A stretch of 64,000 bases of DNA from Halomarina litorea (lineage in GTDB: Archaea; Halobacteriota; Halobacteria; Halobacteriales; Haloarculaceae), in NCBI RefSeq assembly GCF_024227715.1, contig NZ_CP100449.1:186001-250000 (forward strand), written 5' to 3'. A program made the translations under genes and the position numbers. Below, one piece after another: positions 1 through 9,372 of the stretch. Every line of letters starts with the position of its first letter. The first letter of the stretch is position 1. The notes under the pieces are model-generated. The model was not told where the DNA came from. It ran no database searches and was given only the letters and a program-made list of their open reading frames with translations.

Positions 1-281
1 AAGGCGGGAACCAGGCTCTCCTCCCACTTCTGTTGCCAGGCCTCGTTGTTGTAGTCGGTAATGACGTGGACGGCCGCGCCGCCCGGCCCGCCACCACTCC
101 CGTTCCCGTCCCCGTTCCCACCACCGCCGCTGTCGTTCCCGCCCCCACCGCCGAGACAGCCCGCGAGGCCCGCTGCACTCGCGCTCGCGAGGGCGAGGGC
201 GTGACGCCGCGTCACTGACCAGTCGCCGTCGAGGTCGCCGAACTCATCGTGCTCACTACTCTCGTGGTCGTTGTTAACCAT
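1..281 (-). CDS. ABC transporter substrate-binding lipoprotein, N-terminal part (runs off left edge)
   Basis: Only the first 93 codons lie in the window. The start is the ATG at 281, with an A/T-rich TATA-like element at 310-316 on the minus strand. Residues 24-45 hold a twin-arginine-like signal (TRRHALA, then a hydrophobic Ala-rich stretch) and a lipobox ending LAGC. A Gly/Asn/Asp-rich linker follows, typical of haloarchaeal Tat lipoproteins tethered outside the membrane. The mature part begins with a beta strand and then NNEAWQQKWEES, which resembles family 1 (sugar-type) binding proteins. The ligand cannot be told from this fragment; the transporter genes would lie to the left. Confidence 0.75.
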   Translation of the reverse strand, partial: MVNNDHESSEHDEFGDLDGDWSVTRRHALALASASAAGLAGCLGGGGGNDSGGGGNGDGNGSGGGPGGAAVHVITDYNNEAWQQKWEESLVPA

Positions 282-457
282 TGTCTACACAACACGGTAC
301 GACTACGGGGTAATAAGTATCCGGGTTGGTCTCATCCCCATTGTCGTTTCGGAACCGGGCGATATCGGCCGCCTTCGGTCGAACTGCACCGGTTCGCACC
401 GGGATGGCTCGACACCGTGACCCCAACCCTTATGTGTAATGTTTGATACCATGTGCC

Positions 458-1654
458 ATGGACTTCAGCGTCCCCTCGGAGGCCGTCCAGATACAGAAGG
501 CGCTCGACGACTTCGTCGAGCGGGAGGTCGAACCCCTGGAGAGCGAGCACCCCGAGTTCCTCGGCGAGGACTACCAGCGCCACATCGTCGACGAGGACCA
601 CTACCAGGTCCCCGAGTATCGAGATATCGTCGAGACCATCCGCGAGAAGTCCGTCGAGGCGGGTTTCTGGGGCATGGGGATGCCCGAGAAGGTGGGCGGC
701 GGGGGGGTGGACCTGCTCACCGACGCCATCGTGACCGAACACCTCGCCAACCGGCCGCCGGGGTTCCACAGCGCTATCATGGGCGGGGCGGGCGGGCCGA
801 CGCCCGTCCTCCTCGCCTGCGACGAGGACCAGCGAGCGAAGTTCCTCGAACCCCTCATAGCCGGCGAGGTGACGACCTGTTTCGCGCTGACGGAACCCGA
901 CCACGGGAGCGACCCTCACTACATGGACGCAACCGCCGAGAAGGAGGGTGACGAGTGGGTGATCAACGGCAACAAGTACTGGATAACGAACGGGCCGTAC
1001 GCCGACTTCGCGATGGTGTTCGCCCGCACCTCGGGCGAGAAGGGCGACTACGAGGGCATCACCTGTTTCCTCGTCGAGAGCGACAACCCGGGCTACCACG
1101 TCGAGAAGGTCCACCGGACGATGGGGCTGACCCCCGGCGGGCAGGCGGAACTCCGCTTCGACGACTGCCGGATCGGCGAGGACCGCGTCCTCGGCGAGGT
1201 CGACCAGGCGTTCCAGACGGCGATGAACTGGATCGGCGGCGGGCGCATCAAGATCGCCGCGAACGCCGTCGGGACCTCGCAGTTCCTGCTGGACCTCGCC
1301 GTGGAGTACGCCCGCGACCGCGAGACGTTCGGCAAGCCCATCGGCCACCGGCAGGGCGTCTCCTTCCAGCTTGCGGACCTCGCGACGGACATCGAGCAGG
1401 TGCGTCAGCTCTACCGCTACGCCGCTTGGAAGATTCAGGAGGGCGAACGCGCCCGCAAGGAGGAGTCGATGGCGAAGCTCAGGGGCTCGGAACTCGCCAA
1501 CCGCGCCGCCGACGTCGCCATGCAGGTGTACGGCGGGGCCGGGTTCATGAAGGACACGCCCATCGAACGGGAGTACCGCTCTGCGCGCGTCCTCCGCATC
1601 TTCGAGGGGACCGACGAGATTCAGCGCCGGACCATCGCCCGCGAACTCGTCTGA
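458..1654 (+). CDS. Acyl-CoA dehydrogenase
   Basis: 398-residue flavoprotein that introduces a trans-2,3 double bond into acyl-CoAs in the first step of beta-oxidation. The FAD/substrate motif FALTEPDHGSD is near residue 150, and the C-terminal helix has YGGAGFM followed by RIFEGTDEIQR, where the Glu of FEGT is the usual catalytic base. Length matches the family (380-400). The ATG at 458 is preferred over an in-frame TTG at 443: it has a TTATGT element at 430-435, about 26 nt upstream, fitting a leaderless transcript. It stands as a single gene between two minus-strand genes. Chain-length preference is not deducible. Confidence 0.93.
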   Translation: MDFSVPSEAVQIQKALDDFVEREVEPLESEHPEFLGEDYQRHIVDEDHYQVPEYRDIVETIREKSVEAGFWGMGMPEKVGGGGVDLLTDAIVTEHLANRPPGFHSAIMGGAGGPTPVLLACDEDQRAKFLEPLIAGEVTTCFALTEPDHGSDPHYMDATAEKEGDEWVINGNKYWITNGPYADFAMVFARTSGEKGDYEGITCFLVESDNPGYHVEKVHRTMGLTPGGQAELRFDDCRIGEDRVLGEVDQAFQTAMNWIGGGRIKIAANAVGTSQFLLDLAVEYARDRETFGKPIGHRQGVSFQLADLATDIEQVRQLYRYAAWKIQEGERARKEESMAKLRGSELANRAADVAMQVYGGAGFMKDTPIEREYRSARVLRIFEGTDEIQRRTIARELV

Positions 1655-1682
1655 CCCGGTTCCGGTCCCGTCGGGGTCGCGT

Positions 1683-2900
1683 TCAGTCGCCGGCCTCGCC
1701 CTCCGCGTCGAGGGGGTAGGCAGGTACGTGTGTCCGGTCGCCGTCGCCCGGCGGTTCGGGGAACTGCTTGCGGTCCATCGCCGCCTCGACCGCGGGTGCG
1801 AGTCGCTCGCGCTTGCGCTCCAGTCGCGCCGGTTCCCGGTCGTGGAACTCGGGCATCACCCGCTCGGCGAACAGTTCGAGCGACTCGCAGATGTGCTCGT
1901 GGCGGTTCTTCCCGCCCTGCTGGATGAAGATGACCTGGTCGACGCCCGCCTCCTCGAACCCGCGGAGGTGCTCGCGGATGCCATCGGGCGTGTCGATGGC
2001 GCTCCCGATGATGGACTCCTCGAAGGCGTCGACGCCGCCCGCGTCCTGGAACGCCTGCCAGATGTCCGTCTCGCCGGGTTCGTGGACGCCCTCGAAGTAG
2101 TAGTGTGCTAGCGCGAACTGGAAGAAGGCGAACCCCTCGGCACCCCGCTCGCGCGCCACCTCTCGGTCCGGGTGACAGGAGAATCCGGTCACCATCGCGA
2201 CGTTGGGGTTGACCGCCCGGCCCACGGGGACGCACTCCTCCTCGAACGTCTCGTAGTAGGTGTCGACCCACGACTCGGCTTCCTCCGGGTCGGCGAAGGT
2301 GAAACAGAGCGCGCCCACCCCGTTGCGGGCGGCCTCCTCGATGGTCTCGCGACTCGAACAGGCCATCCACAGCGGGGGGTGGGGGCGCTGGACCGGCTTG
2401 GGGACGACGTTGCGCGCCGGCATCTGGACGTACTGGCCGTCGTACCCCGGGTACGGCTCCATGTCGAGCATGTGGGCGGTCTGCTCGGTGCACTCCGCCC
2501 ACATCGCGCCTTTCTCCTCGGGAGGGACGCCGAACCCCTCTAGCTCCGTCCGGGAGGCGGACTCACCGGTCCCCCACTCGACGCGCCCGTCGGAGACGAT
2601 GTCGAGGGTGGCGACGGCCTCGGCGACGCGCGCCGGGTGGTTGTACGCGGGCGGCATCAGTTTGATGCCGTGCCCGAGGCGGATGTCCTCGGTCCGCTGT
2701 GCGGCGGCGGCGAGGAACACCTCGGGGGCCGAGGAGTGGCTGTACTCCTCCAGGAAGTGGTGTTCGACCTCCCAGGCGTAGTCGATGCCGAGGTCGTCGG
2801 CCAGTTCGACCTGGTCGAGGGCGTCGTGGTAGAGGCGGTGTTCGTCGCCGTCGTCCCACGGGCGGGGCAACTGGTGTTCGTAGAAGACGCCGAACTTCAC
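1683..2900 (-). CDS. LLM-class flavin-dependent oxidoreductase (luciferase-like)
   Basis: 405 residues. The N-terminus KFGVFYEHQLPRPW and the following strand/helix pattern are those of the bacterial luciferase-like monooxygenase fold, in which reduced FMN or F420 is used to oxidise an organic substrate. VEWGTGES and a C-terminal region with a Glu-rich tail are visible. The GTG at 2900 is taken as start because it gives the conserved N-terminus; an in-frame ATG at 3008 would add 36 non-conserved residues. The gene converges on the upstream acyl-CoA dehydrogenase and is divergent from the MBL gene at 3014. Substrate unknown; a catabolic monooxygenase role fits the surroundings. Confidence 0.88.
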   Translation of the reverse strand: MKFGVFYEHQLPRPWDDGDEHRLYHDALDQVELADDLGIDYAWEVEHHFLEEYSHSSAPEVFLAAAAQRTEDIRLGHGIKLMPPAYNHPARVAEAVATLDIVSDGRVEWGTGESASRTELEGFGVPPEEKGAMWAECTEQTAHMLDMEPYPGYDGQYVQMPARNVVPKPVQRPHPPLWMACSSRETIEEAARNGVGALCFTFADPEEAESWVDTYYETFEEECVPVGRAVNPNVAMVTGFSCHPDREVARERGAEGFAFFQFALAHYYFEGVHEPGETDIWQAFQDAGGVDAFEESIIGSAIDTPDGIREHLRGFEEAGVDQVIFIQQGGKNRHEHICESLELFAERVMPEFHDREPARLERKRERLAPAVEAAMDRKQFPEPPGDGDRTHVPAYPLDAEGEAGD

Positions 2901-3013
2901 GGGTGACTCACGACTGGAGTGTGAATGGCGGTAGCACTTAACACTAGCTTCTGGTTGACACGAGAACGTGCCACGATACCACGATTTATGTCCGTCGCCC
3001 GCACCCACCCGTC

Positions 3014-4039
3014 ATGGACTGTCAGACCGGCCGCGGGACGGACCTCTCGACGTCCCCCGTGCCGATTCACCGCCTCGAGTTCGGTCTCGAGTGGCCGCCG
3101 TGGACGGCCGCCGCCTACCTCGTCGCCACCGACGACCCGGTCCTCGTCGACGCCGGCGTCCCCGGAGACGAGGGCGAGGCGGAACTCCGTGATGGGCTGG
3201 CGGAGTACGGCTACGACCCCGCGGACGTGGGCCACGTCGTCCTCACGCACCCCCACTCGGACCACCTCGGACAGGTGCCCACGCTCCGAGAGGCGGGTGC
3301 GCGCGTCGTCGCCGCCCGTCCCACCCGCGAGCGACTCCGCCGCGACCCGGACGACCTCGCCGCCGCCGTCGAACGGGTCTGTCGCGGTGTCGGCCTCCCG
3401 GACGGGGAGATCCCCGACCAGATCGACCGGGCGCTGGACTCCCTTCGGCGCAACCGCCGACTGCTCGACCCGGACGGCATCGACCACGCCTTCGCGTTCG
3501 GCGAGTCGTTCGAGGCGGGCGGCCTCGCGTTCGACCCCGTCCACACGCCGGGACACCAGGCCGACCACGCCAGTTTCGCGGTCGGCGTCGGTGGCGAGGA
3601 CCTGTTGTTCTCGGGCGACGCCCTCGTGGCGACGTTCCGCGCCGCCGCCCTCAACGTCGGGTTCGACGACGGCGCGTACGGCGCTGTCGACGACTTCTAC
3701 GCGGGCTACGACCGTCTCGACGGTCGAGAGTTCGACCGCGTCTTCCCCGGCCACGGCCCGGTCTTCGAGGACGCGGCGGGCGCACTCGCCGACTCGCGGG
3801 CCGACCTCGACTCCCTCCTCGCGGGGACGCTCGACGCGGTCCGGGCGGTCGGCCCCGCCTCGCCGTACGACCTCACCCGCGAACGCGTCGGCGAGTACGA
3901 ACACCTCGCGCGCCTGTTCGACACGGTCGGTGCCCTCGGGGCGCTGGAACGACGGGGACGGGTCGAACGGGTCGACTCGGGCGCAGAGGGCGACGACGGC
4001 CCCCGACGCTACCGCGTACGCCCGGCCGGGGAGGAGTAG
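3014..4039 (+). CDS. MBL-fold metallo-hydrolase
   Basis: 341 residues with the metallo-beta-lactamase metal ligands: HPHSDHLGQ (HxHxDH, near residue 80), HTPGHQADH, FSGDAL and FPGHGPVF. The C-terminal third (from about residue 270) looks like the helical extension of LACTB2-type hydrolases (ERVGEYEHLARLF). Likely a two-zinc hydrolase of thioesters, esters or glyoxalase II-type substrates; the exact substrate cannot be read. Its stop abuts the convergent dehydrogenase at 4040 with no spacer. Confidence 0.85.
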   Translation: MDCQTGRGTDLSTSPVPIHRLEFGLEWPPWTAAAYLVATDDPVLVDAGVPGDEGEAELRDGLAEYGYDPADVGHVVLTHPHSDHLGQVPTLREAGARVVAARPTRERLRRDPDDLAAAVERVCRGVGLPDGEIPDQIDRALDSLRRNRRLLDPDGIDHAFAFGESFEAGGLAFDPVHTPGHQADHASFAVGVGGEDLLFSGDALVATFRAAALNVGFDDGAYGAVDDFYAGYDRLDGREFDRVFPGHGPVFEDAAGALADSRADLDSLLAGTLDAVRAVGPASPYDLTRERVGEYEHLARLFDTVGALGALERRGRVERVDSGAEGDDGPRRYRVRPAGEE

Positions 4040-4987
4040 TCAGACGACGCGGTTCCGCAGGTCCTCGCCCGCCCGGTAGCGCCGGTAGTTCTCCGCGAAG
4101 ATGTCCGCGGCACGCTCCCAGTAGTGCGGCGTCGTCCCCGCGACGTGGGGCGTCGCGAGGACGTTCTCCATCCCCCACAGCAGGGAGTCCTCGGGGAGCG
4201 GTTCCTCCTCGAACACGTCGAGAGCGGCACCGCGCAGACGGTCGTCGCGGAGTGCCTCGGTGAGTGCTCCCTCGTCGACCACCTCGCCGCGAGCGATGTT
4301 GACGAGGACGCCGTCCTCGCCGAGGGCGTCGAGTTCCTCCCTCCCTATCAGCCCGCGCGTCTCGTCGGTCAGCGGACAGGCGAGGACGACGCGGTCGGAC
4401 CGGGCGAGTGCCTCGCCGAGTTCGTCGGGGGTGACGCAGTCGACGCCGTCGGGTGCGCTCGACGGGTCGCGCTTGACGCCCACCACGTCCGTCCCGAGGG
4501 CGAGACACAGTTCCGAGACGCGCGACCCGATGGCCCCGACGCCGACGACGCAGACGGTGCGGTCGGCGAGTTCGCCCGCGCCGTAGCGCGCCCACTCCCG
4601 GTCGCGTTGCTGGGCGACGGCCCGGTCGAAGCGTCGCTCGAAGTGGAGCAACGCGCCGAGGACGTGGTCGGCGATGGGCCGGGCGTGAATTCCGGAGGCG
4701 TTCGTGAGGACGACGCCGGACTCGCGGAACGCGTCGAGGTCGTAGCTGTCGACGCCCGCCGAGAGCGTCTGTACCCAGCGGACCGGTGCGGTCTCGCGGA
4801 GTTCGGGGTCGAGGCGGTGCGTGACGAGGATGTCGGCGTCGGGCGCGTGGCGGTGCGTCTCCGCCTCGTCGTGGCCGACCCGGAGGTCGACGTCGTCGGG
4901 GAGTCGCTCGCGGATGGCCGCGGCCAGCGGTTCGGTCCCGTCGCCGAAGATGGGGTGGGCGAGGAGGACGGTCGGGTGGTCGGTCAT
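4040..4987 (-). CDS. D-2-hydroxyacid dehydrogenase, NAD(P)-dependent
   Basis: 315 residues of the 2-hydroxyacid dehydrogenase family (SerA/glyoxylate reductase type). The NAD-binding motif GVGAIGSRV lies near residue 145, the catalytic Arg is in NIARGEV, and the catalytic His is in ATPHVAGTTP near residue 280. Start ATG at 4987 gives MTDHPTVLLAHPIF; a longer open frame upstream to 5242 overlaps the ligase gene and is not used. It probably reduces a 2-oxoacid or oxidises a D-2-hydroxyacid. It lies on the same strand as, and 55 nt downstream of, the acyl-CoA synthetase. Confidence 0.9.
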   Translation of the reverse strand: MTDHPTVLLAHPIFGDGTEPLAAAIRERLPDDVDLRVGHDEAETHRHAPDADILVTHRLDPELRETAPVRWVQTLSAGVDSYDLDAFRESGVVLTNASGIHARPIADHVLGALLHFERRFDRAVAQQRDREWARYGAGELADRTVCVVGVGAIGSRVSELCLALGTDVVGVKRDPSSAPDGVDCVTPDELGEALARSDRVVLACPLTDETRGLIGREELDALGEDGVLVNIARGEVVDEGALTEALRDDRLRGAALDVFEEEPLPEDSLLWGMENVLATPHVAGTTPHYWERAADIFAENYRRYRAGEDLRNRVV

Positions 4988-5042
4988 GGTCCGACTCACT
5001 CGGGGCGGGCGAATAACCGCTCCGGGTCGGGACGGGCCGCCG

Positions 5043-6701
5043 TCAGTCCTCTGCGGCGGCGCGGTCGGCGAGGACCGCCCGCTGAATCTTCCCCGTCGCC
5101 GTCTTCGGCAACTCGTCGAGGAACCGCACCTCGCGGGGGTACTCGTGTTTCGAGAGTTCGCGCCGGGCGAAGCCGACGACCTCCTCCGCGAGTTCCTCGT
5201 CGCCCGCGACGCCCTCTCTGAGGGTGACGTACGCCCGAACACGTTCGCCGCGCGTCTCGTCGGGGACGCCCACGACTGCCGCCTCGACGACCGCCTCGTG
5301 GTTCATGAGCGTCGACTCGACCTCCTCGGGGCCGATGCGGTAGCCCGCCGAGACGATGACGTTGTCGGCCCGCGACTCGTACCACCAGTAGCCGTCCTCG
5401 TCCTCGCGGGCGAGGTCGCCGGTCCGGAGCCACCGACCCCCGAAGCGCCGCGCGCTGGCGGCGGGCCGCCCCCAGTACTCGCCCGAGTCCTCCGGGTGGC
5501 GCTCGACTGCCACCTCACCGACTTCCCCCTGTTCGACGGGGTCGCCGGCCTCGTCCAGTAGTGCGACGGTCCGGCCGGGGATGGGTTTGCCCATGCTCCC
5601 GGGTCTGACCTCCCAGTCGCCGAAGGCGTAGTTGCAGACGAGCATTCCCGCTTCCGTCAGCCCGTAGGCGTCCTGTGGCGGCGCGCCGAGGCCCTCCTCG
5701 CACCACCGGACCGTCTCGGCGTCCAGCGCCTCCCCGGCCGACAGGAGCACCCGGAGGTCGACGTCGTACTCGCGCAGGTCGACGCCCGCCCCCCGCGACT
5801 GTCTGAGCGCCGTGGGGGGAACCATCGCGTTCGTCACGCCGAAGTCGTCGAGCGTCCCGAAGAAGGCGTCCGGGTCGAACCGCCCCCGGTAACAGCCGAT
5901 GGCCGTCCCGACGAGTCCGGCCGCGATGGTCCCCATCTGGAGACCGTAGGACCACGCCGGCGAGGCGGCGACGAAGTAGACGTCGTCCGACCTGAGGTCC
6001 ACGACGTGCCGGATGTACGAGTGGAGGCGAACCGGCGAGCGGTGCGCGGAGGGGATGCCCTTCGGTTGGCCGGTCGTCCCGCTGGTGTACGTGACGGTGA
6101 AGGGGTCCGCGGGGTGGGTGTCGACGGCGTCGAACTCGTCCCCGTGTCCCTCGACGACGGGATAGGGTTCGACCGTCGCCCCGCCCATGTCGCCGCCTCT
6201 GGTCCCCTCCCCGTCGCCCACGAGGACGACCCGGTCGAGCGACGGGGCGGCCTCGGGGTCGAACGCTTCCAGTCCGGCACGTTCGGCGAACAGGACCGCC
6301 GCCCCCGAGTCGTCGAGGCGGTAGTTCAGCGCGTCCGGCCCGAAGACGGGCGCGAGGGGGACGTACACCCGGCCCGCCTTCAGCGTCCCGAACACGACGG
6401 CGTACAGTTCGAGTCGCGCGGGGAGCATCGCCCCCACCCGGTCGCCGCGCTCGGTGTGTCCGACGAGATAGTTCGCCACCCTGTTGGCGGCCGCGTCGAG
6501 TTCGGCAAACGTGTACGTCTCCGTCTCGCCCGACTCGAAGTCGCGGATGCGCAGGCCGGTCCGGTCGGAGTCGCCGTGGCGGCCGAGGGCCTCCTCGCCG
6601 AGGTTGAGTCCCGTCCGGTCGCCGACGGTCACGAGGTCGTCCCACCCCGCTTCCGGGTCGTAGAGGTCGGAGACGGCGTCGTAGGCGCTGTCGTACGTCA
6701 T
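5043..6701 (-). CDS. Acyl-CoA synthetase (AMP-forming), medium-chain/benzoate-CoA ligase-like
   Basis: 552 residues of the ANL superfamily. P-loop-like motif TYTSGTTGQPKG near residue 205, adenylate motif DAYGLTEAG near 340, hinge region RTGDLAREDEDGYWW near 435, and the C-terminal catalytic Lys in KTATGKIQR. The overall shape, with a 35-residue N-terminal lead, resembles ACSM/benzoate-CoA ligases more than acetyl-CoA synthetases. It activates a carboxylic acid to acyl-CoA using ATP and CoA in the cytoplasm, feeding the beta-oxidation genes around it. Start ATG at 6701; substrate not deducible. Confidence 0.88.
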   Translation of the reverse strand: MTYDSAYDAVSDLYDPEAGWDDLVTVGDRTGLNLGEEALGRHGDSDRTGLRIRDFESGETETYTFAELDAAANRVANYLVGHTERGDRVGAMLPARLELYAVVFGTLKAGRVYVPLAPVFGPDALNYRLDDSGAAVLFAERAGLEAFDPEAAPSLDRVVLVGDGEGTRGGDMGGATVEPYPVVEGHGDEFDAVDTHPADPFTVTYTSGTTGQPKGIPSAHRSPVRLHSYIRHVVDLRSDDVYFVAASPAWSYGLQMGTIAAGLVGTAIGCYRGRFDPDAFFGTLDDFGVTNAMVPPTALRQSRGAGVDLREYDVDLRVLLSAGEALDAETVRWCEEGLGAPPQDAYGLTEAGMLVCNYAFGDWEVRPGSMGKPIPGRTVALLDEAGDPVEQGEVGEVAVERHPEDSGEYWGRPAASARRFGGRWLRTGDLAREDEDGYWWYESRADNVIVSAGYRIGPEEVESTLMNHEAVVEAAVVGVPDETRGERVRAYVTLREGVAGDEELAEEVVGFARRELSKHEYPREVRFLDELPKTATGKIQRAVLADRAAAED

Positions 6702-6767
6702 ACGTCACCTGTTGACAAGACACCGCATAAATCGTGGGGTCGGTCGGCTCTCCTCCCGCCCGCTCCG

Positions 6768-8345
6768 TCAGTCGTCGGCTTCGTCGTGGTCCTCGACGAG
6801 TTTGAACTTCTGTATCTTCCCGCTTGCCGTCCGGGGGAGTTCCTCGACGAAGTAGACCTCGCGGGGGTGTTTGTACTCCGCGATGCTGTCCAGACAGTAC
6901 TGCTTGAGGCCCTCGCTCGTCACGTCCTCGCCGACCGCGACGCCGGGACGGGGGACGACGTAGGCGACGGGCACCTCGTTGCGCCGGTCGTCGGGGACGC
7001 CCACGACGGCCGCCTCCGCGACGGCCTCGTGTTCGTGGAGGAACTCCTCGACCTCGCTCGGGTAGATGTTGTAGCCCGCCGAGACGATCATGTGCTTCTT
7101 GCGGTCGACGATCTCGAAGTAGTTGTCCACGTCCCGCCGGGCGATGTCACCGGTGCGGAAGTAGCCGCCCTCGGTGAACGCCTCGTCGGTGGCGTCGGGC
7201 ATGCCGTGGTAGCCCGCCATCACCTGCGGGCCCCGGACGAGCAGTTCGCCCTCCTCGCCGATGGACACCTCCTCGTCGTCGTGGTCGACGATTTTGCAGT
7301 CGACCATCCGGAGCGGCTGGCCGATGGTGCCGTGTCGGAGGCCGAACGTGGAGTTCTGCTGGGAGTGGGTCGCGCCGTTCGTCTCGGTGAGGCCGTACCC
7401 CTCGGTCATCGCCACGCCCGCGACCGCCTCGAACTCGCGCTGGACGGCGACGGACATCTTCGCGCCGCCCTCCGAGGCCCGGACGAGACTGCTCAGGTCG
7501 TACTCGCCGAACGAGTCGTCGTTGACCATGTCGACGTACATCGCAGTGACGCCGACGAAGTGGCTGATGCCCTCCGCCTCGATGGTGCGCATGGCCGCCT
7601 CGGCGTCCCAGTTCGTCGGGTTGCGGAGGAACAGCGACCCGCCGCGGACGAGCGGTTGCATGGCGACGTGGGTGAAGCCGGTGATGTGGTAGAGCGGCAG
7701 GTAGAGCAGGCTCCGGACGTCCTCGTCGTCGATGGGGTCGTGGCCCGCGAGGACCGAGAGCAGTTGCGCGGCGAAGTTGCGGTGGGTCAGTCGGACCCCC
7801 TTCGGGCGGCCCGTCGTCCCGGAGGTGTACGGCAGGAGCGCCACGTCGCCGTCCTCGCGGTCGACGGTCAGGGGATCGCCCGAAACGTCGTCGAACGCGA
7901 GGTCGCCGTCGGCGCGTTCGGGGCCCACGGTGAGGACCGTCGGGTCGGCGTCCGCCTCGGCGACGGCCTCTCCCAGCGTCTCCCGGAGCGCGGAGTGCGT
8001 GACGACGCCCGCCACGCCCGCGTCGTCTAGCTGGTAGGAGAGTTCGCGGGACTTGTACTGCGGGTTGACCGGGGAGACGACGACGCCAGCGCGGAACGCG
8101 CCGATGGCGGCGACGAGGTACTCGGGGCAGTTCGGCAGGTAGACCATCAGGACGTCGTCCGCCTCGAAGCCCGCCTCGCGGAGGCCCCCCGCGAACGACC
8201 GGGTGCGAGCCTGCAGTTCGTCGTGCGTGATGCGGTGGCCGTCTACCTCGATGGCGAGGGCGTCGCCGTGGTGTCGGGCCGTCTCGTCGAACAGCCGAGC
8301 GACGTTCCCCGAGTGGACGCTCGGGTCCGTGTCGTCGATGTGCAT
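6768..8345 (-). CDS. Long-chain-fatty-acid-CoA ligase-like AMP-binding protein
   Basis: 525 residues, ANL superfamily. YTSGTTGRPKGV near residue 170, EGYGLTETNG near 315, RTGDIARRDVD near 400, and RTASGKIQKFKL at the C-terminus carrying the catalytic Lys. Length and motif spacing match fatty-acid or 4-coumarate type CoA ligases without the N-terminal extension of acetyl-CoA synthetases. Start ATG at 8345 (MHIDDTDPS); further upstream codons run into the SurE promoter. It follows the same strand as the ligase at 5043, with 66 nt between them, so the two could be one transcription unit. It activates a free acid for degradation. Confidence 0.9.
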   Translation of the reverse strand: MHIDDTDPSVHSGNVARLFDETARHHGDALAIEVDGHRITHDELQARTRSFAGGLREAGFEADDVLMVYLPNCPEYLVAAIGAFRAGVVVSPVNPQYKSRELSYQLDDAGVAGVVTHSALRETLGEAVAEADADPTVLTVGPERADGDLAFDDVSGDPLTVDREDGDVALLPYTSGTTGRPKGVRLTHRNFAAQLLSVLAGHDPIDDEDVRSLLYLPLYHITGFTHVAMQPLVRGGSLFLRNPTNWDAEAAMRTIEAEGISHFVGVTAMYVDMVNDDSFGEYDLSSLVRASEGGAKMSVAVQREFEAVAGVAMTEGYGLTETNGATHSQQNSTFGLRHGTIGQPLRMVDCKIVDHDDEEVSIGEEGELLVRGPQVMAGYHGMPDATDEAFTEGGYFRTGDIARRDVDNYFEIVDRKKHMIVSAGYNIYPSEVEEFLHEHEAVAEAAVVGVPDDRRNEVPVAYVVPRPGVAVGEDVTSEGLKQYCLDSIAEYKHPREVYFVEELPRTASGKIQKFKLVEDHDEADD

Positions 8346-8418
8346 GACCAGTGGTACCGTGAGCCGACAATGAACCTTGTGCCGAACGGTTTTGTGCTCG
8401 CGGGTGTCACCGCCGCAC

Positions 8419-8469
8419 ATGAACGACGACGACGGCAGGCGGGCCGGGAGCGGAGAGGGGAGCGAGTGA
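8419..8469 (+). other. Possible 16-codon leader mini-ORF overlapping the surE start
   Basis: ATG at 8419 opens a 16-codon frame (MNDDDGRRAGSGEGSE) whose TGA at 8467-8469 overlaps the GTG start of surE at 8466 as GTGA. A T-rich stretch about 28 nt upstream (near 8391) could be its promoter element, making the mini-ORF leaderless. The next frame would then be reached by coupling, helped by the purine-rich GGAGAGGGGAG just before the GTG. No homologue is recognised; it may be only a chance frame. Confidence 0.3.
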
Positions 8470-9308
8470 ACGTCCTGCTGACGAACGACGACGGCATCGA
8501 CGCGCCGGGGCTCCGCGCGCTCGCCTCGGCGCTCGGTGAACTGGGGGACGTGACCGTCGTCGCCCCGGCGACCAACCAGAGCGCGGTCGGGCGCGGCCTC
8601 TCGTACGGCCGGATGGGGCCGGACGTGTCGCGGGCGGGCGGGGACTTCGGGCTGAGCGCCGACGAGGAGTTCACGGTGACCATCCCCCACGAGGAACACG
8701 AACTGGGGTACGCTGTCCACGGAACGCCTTGCGACTGCGTCATCCTCGGAGCGGGGGCGTTCGAGCGTCCGGACGTCGTCGTCGCCGGGTGCAACCCCGG
8801 CGCGAACCTCGGCGTCCACGTCCTCCCCCGGTCGGGGACGGCCAGCGCCGCGACGGAGGCCGCGAGTCTGGGCGTCCCCGGCGTCGCCGTCTCGATGGAC
8901 ACGCTCGGCATGACGGGCGAACGCGCCCCCGAGGACTTCGAGCGGGCCTGTGACGTCGCCACGAGCGTCGTCTCGCGGGCCATCGAGGGGGACGCGTTCG
9001 AGACGGTCGACTACCTGAACGTGAACGTCCCCCGGCCCGACCGCCCCCTCGACGGTGTCTCCGTGACCCGGCCGACGCCTGTCTACGAGATGGACGCGAA
9101 GTTCGAGGACGGCCGGTTCCGCCTGCACAACCCGCTGTGGGCGCAGATGGCCGCCGAGTCGCTGCCGGACCCGTCGGGGACCGACCGGCGGGCCATCGCG
9201 GCCGACCGGGTGAGCATCTCGCCGCTCACCCTGCCGGGGGGCGACCCCGACGACGAGACGCTGTCGGGGTTCGCGGACCTCTTCGAGGGCGTCGTTGAGA
9301 GCCGCTGA
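8466..9308 (+). CDS. surE: 5'/3'-nucleotidase SurE
   Basis: 280 residues. The N-terminus NVLLTNDDGIDAPGL carries the Asp-Asp metal ligands, followed by VVAPATNQSAVGRG, GTPCDCV and SGTASAATEA, all classic SurE positions. It dephosphorylates nucleoside monophosphates, and SurE enzymes may also act on short polyphosphate. The GTG at 8466 is chosen because it puts the conserved NVLLTNDDG at the N-terminus; the long open frame upstream of it is non-conserved. It overlaps the TGA of a possible leader mini-ORF. The neighbours on either side are unrelated enzymes, so it looks like a monocistronic housekeeping gene. Confidence 0.94.
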   Translation: MNVLLTNDDGIDAPGLRALASALGELGDVTVVAPATNQSAVGRGLSYGRMGPDVSRAGGDFGLSADEEFTVTIPHEEHELGYAVHGTPCDCVILGAGAFERPDVVVAGCNPGANLGVHVLPRSGTASAATEAASLGVPGVAVSMDTLGMTGERAPEDFERACDVATSVVSRAIEGDAFETVDYLNVNVPRPDRPLDGVSVTRPTPVYEMDAKFEDGRFRLHNPLWAQMAAESLPDPSGTDRRAIAADRVSISPLTLPGGDPDDETLSGFADLFEGVVESR

Positions 9309-9372
9309 TACCGGGGAGACGGGTCGAACCGCCGACAGGACTATGTGGGTCTGTCACGCACGACCGACACCG

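Noticed and set aside
332-1348. 338-residue open frame opposite the acyl-CoA dehydrogenase
   Set aside because: Antisense shadow of a high-GC gene; translation is Arg/Gly/Pro/Val-rich with no family resemblance, while the plus strand encodes a clear dehydrogenase.
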